Part shown: piece after piece, positions 28,352 to 37,569 of the stretch
How the letters are laid out: each line of letters starts with the position of its first letter
Position numbering within the stretch: position 1 is the stretch's first letter
NCBI RefSeq assembly: GCF_017874595.1
Contig: NZ_JAGILA010000002.1
Span: 558,001-622,000 of the forward strand
DNA length: 64,000 nucleotides
Source of the DNA: Sinorhizobium kostiense
Lineage (GTDB): Bacteria; Pseudomonadota; Alphaproteobacteria; Rhizobiales; Rhizobiaceae
Direction of reading: 5' to 3'
Program-made: the position numbers and the translations under genes
Notes under the pieces: generated by a model
The model's database searches: none
What the model was told of the DNA's origin: nothing
The model's input: only the letters and a program-made list of their open reading frames with translations

Positions 28352-28915
28352 GTGAACACCAGAGACCTCGTCCTCATCGCGCTCTTCGCCGCAATCGTCG
28401 TGGTGCTCGGCTTTATCCCGCCGATCACGCTTGGCTTCATCCCCGTTCCGATCACGGCTCAGTCGATGGGCGTGATGCTCGCCGGCTGCATCATCGGTGC
28501 AAGGCGCGGCGCGCTCTCCTTCTTGCTTTTCGCACTGCTGGTCGCGATCGGCCTTCCGGTCTTGTCCGGCGGTCGCGGCGGACTTGCCATCTTCGCCGGC
28601 CCGTCCGGCGGTTTCATCCTCGGCTGGGTCGTCGCCGCTTACGTCACCGGCTTGCTCGCCGAGCGCATCATCCGTCCCGGGATTTCGGAAGGACGGCAGT
28701 TTATCGGCTTCTTTCTCGCTTCGGTCATCGGCGGCATCCTCGTGCTCTATGCAATCGGCGTTCCGTGGCTTTCCGCGGTCACCGGAACACCGCTCCTCGC
28801 CGCGGCAACCGGTTCGCTTGCATTCATCCCCGGCGACTTTTTGAAGGCGGCAATCGCGACGCTTGCGGCGCGCGCCGTCTACGCCGGCTATCCGCTGTTG
28901 CCGGCGCGCGCCTGA
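28352..28915 (+). CDS. bioY: BioY, biotin-binding S component
   Basis: A 187-residue membrane protein with six helices that binds biotin. Family stretches: VLGFIPPITLGFIPVPITAQ, the GARRGALSFLLFALLVAIGLP segment (residues 50-70) and GPSGGFILGWVVAAYVTG. The start is GTG (VNTRDLVLIALFAA). It is 32 bp behind bioN, and its stop lies just before the ligase start, so the whole group is one operon. BioY with BioMN gives high-affinity uptake. Confidence 0.95.
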   Translation: MNTRDLVLIALFAAIVVVLGFIPPITLGFIPVPITAQSMGVMLAGCIIGARRGALSFLLFALLVAIGLPVLSGGRGGLAIFAGPSGGFILGWVVAAYVTGLLAERIIRPGISEGRQFIGFFLASVIGGILVLYAIGVPWLSAVTGTPLLAAATGSLAFIPGDFLKAAIATLAARAVYAGYPLLPARA

Positions 28916-28919
28916 GGCG

Positions 28920-30413
28920 ATGCCGCTTGCCAGCGCGATTGCGCTCCACGCGGGTGAGCGCCCGCATGCCCCGGCTTTCCGCATGGAAGGCCGGGTTTTC
29001 AGCTATGGCGAATTGGCCGCGCGATCCGGCCGTGTCCTGCATGCAATCGAAAGTTCGGCCGCGCGGGCGATCGAGCGGAGCGTCCTTTCCGGCCGCACGC
29101 GGCTGATCGCGCTCGAAACCGGGAACGATCCGCTGTTTGCGGCCGCCTTCATTGCCGCGACCGCCGGCGGCAATTGTGCCGCGCTCATCGACCCGCACCT
29201 GCCACAAGCGAGCCGCGAGCGTATGAAGGCGCAGTTGCGCCCCGAGATCGTGGTCCGCGCCGACGGCGATTTGCTGCACCTGGATGTGCCGTCGACTGGG
29301 CAAAGCCTCGCACTGGATGCTTTCGACGGCTCCTCACCGATCAGCGTCGGGGATGGTGACGAGCCATTCCTCGTCGTCTTCACCTCCGGAACGACCGGTG
29401 AGCCGAAGGCGATTATCCGCGACCGGCGCTCCTGGCGCGTGAGCCTCGCCACCGGCCAGGGCTTTTTCGGCATCGGGCGGGAAACGACGACCTATGCGCC
29501 CGGGCCGCTGGCGCACGGCTTGACGCTCTACGCGCTTGCCGAGTGCCTTCATGCCGGAGCCGAATTCATCGGCGCCCGGCATTTCGATCCGGCGGAAGCG
29601 CTGAACGAGATCTCAACGTTCGGTGCCCGGCGTCTCGTGCTGGTGCCGACCATGCTCAGGCGACTGTGCGAGCAGGCGGGCGATCCGACATATAGCGCAG
29701 TTGAAAAGATCACAGTCGCCGGCGCCAAGTTGACGACGGCGGACCGGGAGATGGCAGCCCGCGCTTTCCCTGGCGCCGAAGTGACGGAATATTACGGCGC
29801 ATCGGAACTTGGCTTCATCACCGTCTCCCAGGCTGCCGACAAGCAAAGCCCGACCGCGGTGGGCAAGGCGTTCCCGGGCGTTCGGCTGTCGGTTCTCGAC
29901 GACGAGGGAAATGCCTTGCCGGCCGGAGAAACCGGGACGATCTTTGTTGAAAGCGAGTTGATAGCGGATGGATACATCTCCGGCGACGACGGCACGGGAT
30001 TTTGTCGGCGAGGCACGCTCGCGACCGTCGGCGATCTCGGTCATCTCGATCGCGATGGCACTCTGCATCTTCTCGGCCGTGCCGGCGGCATGGTGGTTTC
30101 CGGCGGCAACAATATCTACCCGTCCGAAGTGGAACTGGTGATCATGGCCGCAGCCGGCGTCGACGCGGCTCTCGTCCTAGGCCTCGATCATCCCGATCTC
30201 GGCAGCGAACTGGCGGCGATCATCCAGCCGAATGGCACCTTCGAGGAGGCTGCGCTTGCGCGCCATCTTGCTGACGCGCTGCCCCGCTACAAGCATCCGC
30301 GGAAGATCTGGCTCTGCCGGCGTATGCCGCTGACCGCCTCCGGCAAGATCGCGGCCAGGGAACTCCGGCAATGGATCGCGAAGGAGGACCCTGCCCTTGA
30401 ACGCCTCGTCTGA
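28920..30413 (+). CDS. AMP-forming acyl-CoA synthetase/ligase in the biotin transport operon
   Basis: A 497-residue member of the ANL superfamily. Core motifs: TSGTTGEPKAI (P-loop, near residue 158), YYGASELGFIT (A5), GDLGHLDRDG (A7 with hinge Asp), GGNNIYPSEVE and the C-terminal catalytic Lys in TASGKIAARELRQ. The acid is unknown. Position 4 bp behind bioY, with a TGAGGCG ribosome binding site inside the spacer, and overlap with the thiolase gene indicate coordinate expression with biotin uptake. A role in biotinyl-CoA formation or in activation of a biotin-related fatty acid is inference. The start at MPLASAIALHAGERPHA gives the normal N-terminus. Confidence 0.9.
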   Translation: MPLASAIALHAGERPHAPAFRMEGRVFSYGELAARSGRVLHAIESSAARAIERSVLSGRTRLIALETGNDPLFAAAFIAATAGGNCAALIDPHLPQASRERMKAQLRPEIVVRADGDLLHLDVPSTGQSLALDAFDGSSPISVGDGDEPFLVVFTSGTTGEPKAIIRDRRSWRVSLATGQGFFGIGRETTTYAPGPLAHGLTLYALAECLHAGAEFIGARHFDPAEALNEISTFGARRLVLVPTMLRRLCEQAGDPTYSAVEKITVAGAKLTTADREMAARAFPGAEVTEYYGASELGFITVSQAADKQSPTAVGKAFPGVRLSVLDDEGNALPAGETGTIFVESELIADGYISGDDGTGFCRRGTLATVGDLGHLDRDGTLHLLGRAGGMVVSGGNNIYPSEVELVIMAAAGVDAALVLGLDHPDLGSELAAIIQPNGTFEEAALARHLADALPRYKHPRKIWLCRRMPLTASGKIAARELRQWIAKEDPALERLV

Positions 30414-31590
30414 TCCGTCCCGCACACCTGTCGTCATTGCCGCCTTTCGCACGCCGATCGGGCGCGTCAATGGCAGCCTTGCGGCGGTGGAGCCCGCGAG
30501 TCTTGCCGCCCTGCTGATAGAAAGGATCATCGACGATACCGGTCTCGACCGTGCCGAAATCGACGATGTGCTTCTCGGCAATGCCGCCAACAGCGCCGGC
30601 AACCTCGCCCGTCTTGCCGCGCTCGAGGCCCGCCTGCCCGTCGCCATTCCCGGCGTGACCGTCGATCGCCAATGCGGTTCGGGGCTCGAGGCGATAGTGC
30701 TGGCAGCGCGGCAGATCCAGGCCGGGGCGGGGCGCTTCTATCTCGCAGGCGGCGCCGAAAGCGCGAGCCGCGCCCATATCCGGCTCCGGCCCCCGGTTGC
30801 GCGCGGCGACGAACTGCAGCCAGTGAAGCGCGCACGCATGGCCCCGGATTTCATTGGCGATCCGGATATGGGTGTCGCGGCCGAAAATGTCGCCGCCGCC
30901 TGTGGAGTGTCACGCGAGCGGCAGGATCGGTTCGCGCTCGAAAGCCATCGCCGCGCCATCGCCTCGGAGGCTGCGGGCCGGTTTGCCCGCGAGATCGCGC
31001 CGGTGCCGACGCCGTCCGGTGCGGTCGCCAAGGATGAATGCCCCCGCGCCAATGCCTCAGCCGAGACGCTCGCCCGGCTGAAGCCGGTTTTCGTCAAGGG
31101 CGGTACAGTCACAGCTGGCAATGCCTGTCCCATCAATGATGGCGCTGCCATGGTGCTGGTGACGAACCTCGCCGAGGCGCGCCGGCTCGGAGTTTCGTTC
31201 GCGCTCGAATTCGTCGACGCGGCGACGGCCGGGGTCGATCCCAACCTGCTCGGCCTCGGGCCCGTTCCCGCAATGGCGAGACTGCGCGGCCGCAATCCGG
31301 GGCTCCACCTCGGCGACATCGATTTCATCGAATTCAACGAAGCCTTTGCCTCGCAGGTTCTCGGCAGTCTGGACCAGCTCGAAATCGCGCCCTCGCGCGT
31401 CAATCGCGATGGCGGCGCGATCGCACTCGGCCACCCCTACGGCGCTTCCGGGGCGATCCTCGTCGTCCGGCTGTTCTCGCAGATGCTCGAGGCCGCATCA
31501 GCTAGCCAGGGCCTTGCCTTGATGGGAGTGGGGGGCGGCATGGGCATGGTGGCGCATTTCCGCAGTGTCGGGGCAGATCAGCTGGCGTAG
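30397..31590 (+). CDS. Thiolase-family protein lacking the second catalytic cysteine
   Basis: A 397-residue protein of the acetyl-CoA acetyltransferase fold, starting at TTG (LNASSDPSRTPVVIAAFRTP) with AAGGAGG 8 bp upstream and overlapping the ligase gene by 17 bases. The nucleophile Cys93 is present in DRQCGSGLEAI, as are EFNEAFASQVL and the catalytic His in LGHPYGASGA. In normal thiolases the C-terminal loop reads CIGGGQG with an acid/base Cys. Here the loop reads LMGVGGGMG, with Gly in that place. Claisen condensation or thiolysis may therefore be altered, as in SCP2-like or hydrolytic members. It is the last gene of the bioMNY-ligase-thiolase operon and overlaps the convergent thioesterase gene by 13 bases. 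Confidence 0.88.
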   Translation: MNASSDPSRTPVVIAAFRTPIGRVNGSLAAVEPASLAALLIERIIDDTGLDRAEIDDVLLGNAANSAGNLARLAALEARLPVAIPGVTVDRQCGSGLEAIVLAARQIQAGAGRFYLAGGAESASRAHIRLRPPVARGDELQPVKRARMAPDFIGDPDMGVAAENVAAACGVSRERQDRFALESHRRAIASEAAGRFAREIAPVPTPSGAVAKDECPRANASAETLARLKPVFVKGGTVTAGNACPINDGAAMVLVTNLAEARRLGVSFALEFVDAATAGVDPNLLGLGPVPAMARLRGRNPGLHLGDIDFIEFNEAFASQVLGSLDQLEIAPSRVNRDGGAIALGHPYGASGAILVVRLFSQMLEAASASQGLALMGVGGGMGMVAHFRSVGADQLA

Positions 31591-31979
31591 CCGGCAAGCC
31601 AGTCTCGCGTCGGCGCCGGCAGCGGCACCGGCTGCCTGCCGGCAGGGTTGACGGCGACCCAGACGACCTCGAGTTCGGCGGCGAGCGCATCGCCGGTCTC
31701 GACACGAACGGTAAAGGTCACGGAACTGCCGCCGAGCTTGGCGACAGTGACGGTAAACCGGGCAGCATCGTCGAAGCGCAATCCGCGATGAAAGGTGCAG
31801 GCCGAGCGGCGCACCAGATAGGCCGGCTCGTTTTCAACCACCGGTCGGTGTCGCCAGAGACTGGCGAGCGCCGCCTCCGCATGCGCGTAATAGGCTGCAT
31901 TGTGCATGTGGCCATGCATGTCTATATCCCGAAACGGGATGCGGATTTCCGTGACATTCTCCCGCTTGATGCCGTCCAT
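31578..31979 (-). CDS. Acyl-CoA thioesterase, hotdog fold (4HBT/YbgC-like)
   Basis: A 133-residue single hotdog domain. The active-site region reads FRDIDMHGHMHNAAYYAH, with Asp at about residue 18 as in 4-hydroxybenzoyl-CoA thioesterases and the conserved HxN. Strand motifs ARFTVTVAKLGGSSVTFTVRV and LEVVWVAVNP follow. The substrate is not predictable. The gene lies between the thiolase (convergent, 13-base overlap) and the MDR oxidoreductase (divergent, 14 bp), so its promoter sits inside or beside the latter's start. Confidence 0.87.
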   Translation of the reverse strand: MDGIKRENVTEIRIPFRDIDMHGHMHNAAYYAHAEAALASLWRHRPVVENEPAYLVRRSACTFHRGLRFDDAARFTVTVAKLGGSSVTFTVRVETGDALAAELEVVWVAVNPAGRQPVPLPAPTRDWLAGYAS

Positions 31980-31993
31980 GCCGAGATCCTCCC

Positions 31994-32962
31994 ATGCGCT
32001 CGACCCTCGTTAGACAGTTTGGCGACCCCGAACAAGTGATCGAACTCCTGGATGCCGAACGCATCGCCCCGGCCGCCGGCGAGGTTGAGATTGAAGTCTC
32101 CCTCGCAGCGATCAATCCCTCGGACCTCATCCCCGTCACCGGCGCCTATCGGGCCCGCACCGAACTGCCCTTCGTGCCCGGCTTCGAGGGCGTCGGCGTG
32201 ATCAGCCGCGTCGGCAAAGACGTCGTCGATCTCAAACCGGGCGATCGCGTGATGCCGATCGGCGCGAGCGGCCTGTGGCAGCAATTCCTGGTGCGTCCAG
32301 CGAACTGGTGCTTTCGCGTCCCGGACGATATCAGCGACAGCCAGGCAGCAATGAGCTACGTCAACCCGCTGACGGCGCTTCGGCTCGTCGAGGAACTGCG
32401 CATGCATTTCGGCTCTCTGGAGGGCCGGGCAGTCGCTGTCACCGCGGGGGGCTCGGCAATCGGCGGCATGTTGATGAAGCTCATCGAACGCGAAGGCATG
32501 GTGCCGACGGCGATCCTCCGCAGCAAGAAAAGTCTTGCCCGCTTCGATGCGCGCCAATGGATCAGCATCACCGACGGCAGCGATCTTCCTCCGGCAACGA
32601 CGTTCGATGCCGTGCTCGATGCCGTCGGCGGCACGCTTGCCGGAGCACTGATCCGCCAGTCCATTCATCCGGGCGGCATTCTGATCCAATACGGCGCCTT
32701 GAGTGGCGTTCCGGTGCCGCAAGAGGCAATCGCCGCCCGCGCCGATGTCCGCTTCGCCTTCCTTTGGCTCAGGACCTGGATACATTCGGCCGGCCGCGCG
32801 GCGATCGAGGCTGCCTTCGCCCGAAGCTTTGCGGGCCTGCGCGACGGGCTCTTCGCAAGCCCTGTCGCGGCGACCTATCCAATAAGCCGACTCGCCGACG
32901 CGCTGGCGCATCAGGCCGATCCGCGTCGGGACGGCAAGATCCTCATCTCTCCGCGCTGTTGA
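31994..32962 (+). CDS. Zinc-free MDR oxidoreductase (quinone reductase / enoyl reductase type)
   Basis: A 322-residue medium-chain dehydrogenase/reductase. N-terminal GroES-like domain: INPSDLIPVTGAYR, LPFVPGFEGVGVI and LKPGDRVMPIG. The Rossmann part has the nucleotide loop VTAGGSAIGGML (near residue 155) and AVLDAVGGTLAG. Structural and catalytic zinc ligands of alcohol dehydrogenases are absent, so it belongs to the quinone oxidoreductase or 2-enoyl thioester reductase (MECR/ETR1-like) groups. The latter would suit fatty-acid metabolism, fitting the nearby thioesterase and thiolase. The ATG lies 14 bp from the divergent thioesterase start. Confidence 0.85.
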   Translation: MRSTLVRQFGDPEQVIELLDAERIAPAAGEVEIEVSLAAINPSDLIPVTGAYRARTELPFVPGFEGVGVISRVGKDVVDLKPGDRVMPIGASGLWQQFLVRPANWCFRVPDDISDSQAAMSYVNPLTALRLVEELRMHFGSLEGRAVAVTAGGSAIGGMLMKLIEREGMVPTAILRSKKSLARFDARQWISITDGSDLPPATTFDAVLDAVGGTLAGALIRQSIHPGGILIQYGALSGVPVPQEAIAARADVRFAFLWLRTWIHSAGRAAIEAAFARSFAGLRDGLFASPVAATYPISRLADALAHQADPRRDGKILISPRC

Positions 32963-33025
32963 AAATCGGCAGAATTGCCGCCGCTGCCATGGATTTTGAC
33001 AGGTTCGCGCACTAGCTTTGCGCAG

Positions 33026-33955
33026 ATGACCACGCAGCTCTATGAAAACCCGATCTTCCTGGAACACATTGTTCCGGAGGGACATCCCGAAAGGCCGGAT
33101 CGGCTGAAGGCGCTGAACCTTGCACTGGAGCACCCGACTTTCGCCGAGCTCACGCGGGTCAAGGCATCGAGGGCCGATGAGGATCTGGTCCTTCTCGCCC
33201 ATACCGAAGATCATCTGCACTCGATCAAAAAGTGGATCCCGGAAGAGGACATCAACCAGATCGAAGCAGATACCTTCGCGAGCCCCTTGAGCTTCGACGC
33301 CGCATTGACGGCCGTCGGCGCCGCTGTCGCGGCCGTGGACGCCGTCCTCGCCGGCGAGGCGGACAATGCCTTCGTCGCCGCGCGCCCACCCGGCCACCAC
33401 GCGGAGAAGGACAGGCCGATGGGTTTCTGCTTCTTCAATACGATCGCGATCGCCGCGCGCCATGCGCAACGAACGCACGGGGTCGAGCGGGTGGCGATCG
33501 TCGATTGGGATGTGCACCACGGCAATGGCACGCAGGACATTTTCTGGCATGACCCGTCCGTACTTTTCTGCTCCACGCACCAGATGCCGCTCTATCCGGG
33601 TACTGGCGCCAGGGAAGAGACGGGCGTCAGGAACAACATTGTCAACGCGCCGCTATCGCCCAACAGCGGCAGCGAGCATTTCCGCGACGCGTTCCGCACG
33701 CGCATTCTCGCTGCACTCGGCAATTTCCGCCCGGACCTCGTGCTGATCTCCGCCGGCTTCGACGCGCATTACCGCGATCCTTTGGCCCAGCTCAATCTGA
33801 TGGCGGAGGACTTCGACTGGGCGACGGGACGCCTTATGGAAGTCGCCGGCAAGAGCTCAGGCAACCGCGTCGTCAGCATGCTCGAGGGCGGCTATGATCT
33901 TGAGGGCCTTGCCGAATCGGCGGCCATGCACATCCTGAGACTGATGAGGGGGTAA
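33026..33955 (+). CDS. Histone-deacetylase-like amidohydrolase (AcuC/HDAH family)
   Basis: A 309-residue class II HDAC-type enzyme. Zn and catalytic motifs: RPPGHHAEKDRPMGFCFFN (catalytic His pair), VDWDVHHGNGTQDIF (Zn ligands Asp and His) and SAGFDAHYRDPLAQ (third Zn Asp), with Gly-Gly-Tyr in MLEGGYDLEGLAE. Bacterial substrates include acetyl-polyamines, acetoin-related acyl groups and protein acetyl-lysine, and none can be chosen here. MTTQLYENPIFLEHI is the family start, but I see no ribosome binding site, so the leader is odd. It ends 3 bp before xseB, so the two are coupled. Confidence 0.92.
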   Translation: MTTQLYENPIFLEHIVPEGHPERPDRLKALNLALEHPTFAELTRVKASRADEDLVLLAHTEDHLHSIKKWIPEEDINQIEADTFASPLSFDAALTAVGAAVAAVDAVLAGEADNAFVAARPPGHHAEKDRPMGFCFFNTIAIAARHAQRTHGVERVAIVDWDVHHGNGTQDIFWHDPSVLFCSTHQMPLYPGTGAREETGVRNNIVNAPLSPNSGSEHFRDAFRTRILAALGNFRPDLVLISAGFDAHYRDPLAQLNLMAEDFDWATGRLMEVAGKSSGNRVVSMLEGGYDLEGLAESAAMHILRLMRG

Positions 33956-33958
33956 TTG

Positions 33959-34213
33959 ATGAACACCAGCACGCAACCGGACGTTTCCGCCCTCTCCTTC
34001 GAGCAGGCCGTCGAGGAACTGGAGCGCATCGTCTCGGCGCTCGAGCGCGGCGACGTGGCGCTCGACAAGTCGATCGAAATCTACGAACGCGGCGAGGCCC
34101 TGAAGAAGCACTGCGAGGCGCTCTTGAAGGCCGCCGAAGACCGTATCGAGAAGATCCGCCTCGACCGTGCAGGAAGGCCCCAGGGTGTCGAGCCGCTGGA
34201 TGCGGAGCAATGA
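33959..34213 (+). CDS. xseB: Exodeoxyribonuclease VII small subunit
   Basis: An 84-residue subunit that, with XseA, degrades single-stranded DNA from both ends. The signature is [20 protein letters not shown] (residues 13-32), then the predicted coiled coil [20 protein letters not shown]. Tail DAEQ. It starts at ATG 3 bp after the HDAC-like gene; a TTG one codon earlier is less likely. xseA is not in the window. Confidence 0.94.
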   Translation: MNTSTQPDVSALSFEQAVEELERIVSALERGDVALDKSIEIYERGEALKKHCEALLKAAEDRIEKIRLDRAGRPQGVEPLDAEQ

Positions 34214-34299
34214 ACGACGATCGGGCCGGTTTGCCGAAACCTGCCCCTCTTCCGCCTGCCGCCGATGTCCCCCTCGCCCGCTCGCGCGGAGAGGACTAG

Positions 34300-34320
34300 T
34301 CCTCGGGTTAGACCCGAGGA
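34300..34320. other. Perfect hairpin behind xseB
   Basis: TCCTCGGGT and ACCCGAGGA pair perfectly over 9 bp with a three-base loop, in the 240-bp gap between xseB and the pirin gene. There is no U run after the stem on either strand, so it is a possible Rho-assisted end or processing site rather than an intrinsic terminator. Confidence 0.45.
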
Positions 34321-34454
34321 GAGTGGCCTTCCCTTCAAATTCGCGCTTCGGTCATTGAACCGGACGAGAAACGCTGCGTCTCATGGTGGCAACTACCCGG
34401 CCAATGGGATCGGGGATAGTCTCAAGCGGATGCCAACCAAACGGAGCGCGTTCC

Positions 34455-35378
34455 ATGTCTTTCTTTCCCGGTCCCGACCCGCTCGCCGGCGACAAGCCGG
34501 CCTGTGATGCGATCGAACATCTGATCATTCCGCGCACCAGCGATATCGGCGGGCTCGCGGTGCGGCGCGCCCTGCCAACGGCGCGGCGGCGACTCGTCGG
34601 ACCCTTCATCTTTTTCGACCGCATGGGCCCGGCCCTCTTGCGTGCGGGCCAAGCGATCGACGTGCGCCCGCATCCGCATATCGGGCTCTCGACCGTCACC
34701 TATCTCTTCGACGGGGAAATCAAGCATCGCGACAGTCTCGGTACCGAGATGGTGATCCGGCCGGGCGATGTGAACCTGATGACGGCCGGGCGCGGCATCG
34801 TCCATTCGGAGCGTTCCCCGGAAAACCAGCGCGGACACGAGCGCTCGCTCTCCGGATTACAGACCTGGCTGGCGCTACCCGACGAAAAGGAGGAGATCGA
34901 TCCGATCTTCACCCATACCGAAGAGCGGATGCTGCCGCATCTCGCCGACGGCGGCCTGCGTGCACGCGTCGTCATCGGCCAATTCGAGGGTGAAGCTTCG
35001 CCCGTCTCCGTCTTCACCGATACGATCTATGTCGACCTCAAGATCGATGCCGGCAGGAGCGCGCCATTTGCCGCGCAATGGGAGGAGCGTGCATTGTACA
35101 TCCTCTCGGGCGAGGCGGTCATCGCAGGCGACCGTTTTGCCGACAACCAGCTTCTCGTCTTCCGCCCAGGCGACGAGATCACCATCACGGGCGGTCCCTC
35201 CGGTTGCCACGTCATGCTCTTCGGTGGAGCGGCGCTAAGCTCGCCGCGCCACATCTGGTGGAATTTCGTTTCCTCGTCCAAGGAGCGGATCGACAAAGCC
35301 AAGGAAGAGTGGCGCAGCGGCCGATTCGATATCGTTCCAGGGGATGAAGAGGAGTTCATCCCTTTGCCGGACAGCTGA
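34455..35378 (+). CDS. Pirin family protein
   Basis: A 307-residue bicupin protein. The N-terminal cupin has the metal motif HPHIGLSTVTYLFDG with HRDSLG and the matching LMTAGRGIVHSE (His/Glu ligands). The C-terminal cupin spans roughly residues 165-285, with ALYILSGEAVIAGDR. Pirins bind iron and may be quercetinases or redox sensors; the actual role is open. The ATG follows GGAG at about 8 bp. The long frame before it has no family similarity. It is followed by dxs after about 145 bp. Confidence 0.92.
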   Translation: MSFFPGPDPLAGDKPACDAIEHLIIPRTSDIGGLAVRRALPTARRRLVGPFIFFDRMGPALLRAGQAIDVRPHPHIGLSTVTYLFDGEIKHRDSLGTEMVIRPGDVNLMTAGRGIVHSERSPENQRGHERSLSGLQTWLALPDEKEEIDPIFTHTEERMLPHLADGGLRARVVIGQFEGEASPVSVFTDTIYVDLKIDAGRSAPFAAQWEERALYILSGEAVIAGDRFADNQLLVFRPGDEITITGGPSGCHVMLFGGAALSSPRHIWWNFVSSSKERIDKAKEEWRSGRFDIVPGDEEEFIPLPDS

Positions 35379-35522
35379 TTTTCGTTAAGCTCCGAGCGCC
35401 AAAACCCTGGATGGAGGCCGCAGGAATGCCTAATTTTGCATTCAACGGCGATTGCATCTAAGAACCGTCTGACGGAAAACATCAACATTGGCGCACCTTC
35501 CGGCGCGCATGAGGCACGCAGC

Positions 35523-37460
35523 GTGACACAATTGCCAACCAATCCGATGCCGGCGACACCCTTGCTCGACAAGGTCAATGTCCCCGACGATCTAAAAAAG
35601 GTCGACGACCGGGATCTGCCGCAACTGGCAAGCGAAGTGCGCGCGGAAATGATCGACGCGGTGTCGCGCACCGGCGGCCATCTCGGCGCCGGCCTCGGCG
35701 TCGTCGAACTGACGATCGCCATCCACAAGGTCTTCGACACGCCGAACGATCGGCTGATCTTCGACGTCGGCCATCAGTGCTATCCGCACAAGATCCTGAC
35801 TGGGCGGCGCGATCGGATCCGCACGCTACGCCAGGAAGGCGGGCTTTCCGGCTTCACCCGGCGCGCCGAAAGCGAATACGATCCCTTCGGTGCCGCGCAT
35901 TCCTCGACCTCGATTTCAGCCGGGCTCGGCATGGCAGTTGCAGCCGACCTCGACGGCAAGAGCCGCAACGTCATCGCCGTGATTGGCGATGGCGCGATGT
36001 CGGCCGGTATGGCCTATGAGGCGCTCAACAATGCCGGAGCCCTCGACGCCCGCCTGATCGTCATCCTCAACGACAACGACATGTCGATCGCGCCGCCGAC
36101 CGGCGCCATGAGCGCCTATCTCGCGCGACTTGCCTCGGGGCGCACCTATATGGGCATCCGCGAGGTTGGCAAGAAGCTGACGGCCTATCTCGGCAAGACG
36201 GTCGACCGGGCGATCACCCGTGCCGTGGAGCATGCGCGCGGCTACGTCACCGGCGGCACGCTGTTCGAGGAGATGGGCTTCTACCATATCGGACCGATCG
36301 ACGGTCACTCCTTCGACCACCTGCTGCCGGTGCTTCGCAACGTTCGCGACAATGGCCGCGGGCCGGTGCTGATCCATGTCGTGACCCAGAAGGGCAAGGG
36401 GTACCCGCCAGCGGAGGCGGCCGTCGACAAGTATCACGGCGTCAACAAGTTCGACGTCATTACCGGTGCGCAGGCCAAGGCGAAGCCGAATGCGCCCGCC
36501 TACACCTCGGTCTTCGCAGAGGCGCTCGTCCAGGAGGCGAGCCTCGACGACAAAATCGTGGCGATCACCGCCGCCATGCCGTCCGGTACCGGGCTCGACC
36601 GGTTCGCGGCCGTGCACCCCTCGCGCTGCTTCGATGTCGGCATCGCCGAGCAGCACGCGGTGACCTTCGCCGCCGGTCTGGCGGCGGAGGGCTACAAGCC
36701 TTTTGCGGCGCTCTATTCCACCTTCCTGCAGCGCGCCTACGACCAGGTTGTGCACGACGTGGCAATCCAGGGCCTGCCGGTGCGTTTCCCGATCGACCGC
36801 GCCGGCTTCGTCGGCGCCGACGGACCCACCCATGCCGGTTCCTTCGATACCACCTATCTCGCCTCTCTGCCGGGCTTCGTGGTGATGGCGGCGGCCGACG
36901 AGGCGGAGTTGAAGCATATGGTGCGCACCGCCGCGGCCTATGATGAAGGCCCGATTTCCTTCCGCTATCCACGCGGCGAAGGCGTCGGTGTCGAATTGCC
37001 TGAACGGGGCGAGATCTTGCCGATCGGCAAGGGCCGCATCATCAAGGAGGGCACGAAGGTTGCGCTGCTCTCCTTCGGCACGCGGCTTGCCGACTGTCTG
37101 GTGGCTGCAGAGGATCTCGACGCCGCGGGTCTCTCGACAACGGTCGCCGACGCGCGTTTCGCCAAGCCGCTCGATCAGGACCTGATCCGCCAGCTCGCGC
37201 GCCACCACGAGGTCCTGATCACCATTGAGGAGGGCGCAATCGGCGGCTTCGCCAGCCATGTCTTGCATTTCCTTGCGGAAGAGGGCCTGCTCGACGGCGG
37301 TCTTCGGGTGCGTCCGATGGTGATTCCGGACATCTGGATGGAACAGGCGAAACCCGAGGCGATGTATGCCCGCGCCGGCCTCGATAGCGCCGGCATCGTC
37401 TCGACGGTGTTCAAGGCGCTCGGCCAGAAGCACTCGGTCGGTTTCGGCGCGGCCGGCTGA
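35523..37460 (+). CDS. dxs: 1-deoxy-D-xylulose-5-phosphate synthase
   Basis: A 645-residue thiamine-diphosphate enzyme making DXP from pyruvate and glyceraldehyde 3-phosphate, the first step of the MEP isoprenoid route. The TPP-binding motif is [18 protein letters not shown] near residue 150. Further marks: [33 protein letters not shown] (catalytic Glu) and [17 protein letters not shown]-like [18 protein letters not shown]. The GTG start ([16 protein letters not shown]) has GAGG upstream and gives the usual length; an upstream ATG would add 29 unconserved residues. ispH of the same pathway is at 5.6-6.6 kb. tlyA follows after 109 bp. Confidence 0.97.
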   Translation: MTQLPTNPMPATPLLDKVNVPDDLKKVDDRDLPQLASEVRAEMIDAVSRTGGHLGAGLGVVELTIAIHKVFDTPNDRLIFDVGHQCYPHKILTGRRDRIRTLRQEGGLSGFTRRAESEYDPFGAAHSSTSISAGLGMAVAADLDGKSRNVIAVIGDGAMSAGMAYEALNNAGALDARLIVILNDNDMSIAPPTGAMSAYLARLASGRTYMGIREVGKKLTAYLGKTVDRAITRAVEHARGYVTGGTLFEEMGFYHIGPIDGHSFDHLLPVLRNVRDNGRGPVLIHVVTQKGKGYPPAEAAVDKYHGVNKFDVITGAQAKAKPNAPAYTSVFAEALVQEASLDDKIVAITAAMPSGTGLDRFAAVHPSRCFDVGIAEQHAVTFAAGLAAEGYKPFAALYSTFLQRAYDQVVHDVAIQGLPVRFPIDRAGFVGADGPTHAGSFDTTYLASLPGFVVMAAADEAELKHMVRTAAAYDEGPISFRYPRGEGVGVELPERGEILPIGKGRIIKEGTKVALLSFGTRLADCLVAAEDLDAAGLSTTVADARFAKPLDQDLIRQLARHHEVLITIEEGAIGGFASHVLHFLAEEGLLDGGLRVRPMVIPDIWMEQAKPEAMYARAGLDSAGIVSTVFKALGQKHSVGFGAAG

Positions 37461-37569
37461 GAAGTGCCCTTCTAAAAGATCGCTGGCAGGCCAGAGGGGG
37501 TATTCGGCTGCCGCCCTCATACCTTGCAGCACCCCTTGCATTGCGTCGCCCGACGCGCGATGACGACCC

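Noticed and set aside
31922-33580. 552-codon minus-strand frame across the thioesterase, MDR and HDAC-like genes
   Set aside because: It is antisense to well-conserved proteins and has no family signature.
34214-34454. Possible small gene or RNA in the gap before pirin
   Set aside because: Only a perfect hairpin is seen; no ribosome binding site with a sensible frame and no promoter-terminator pair.
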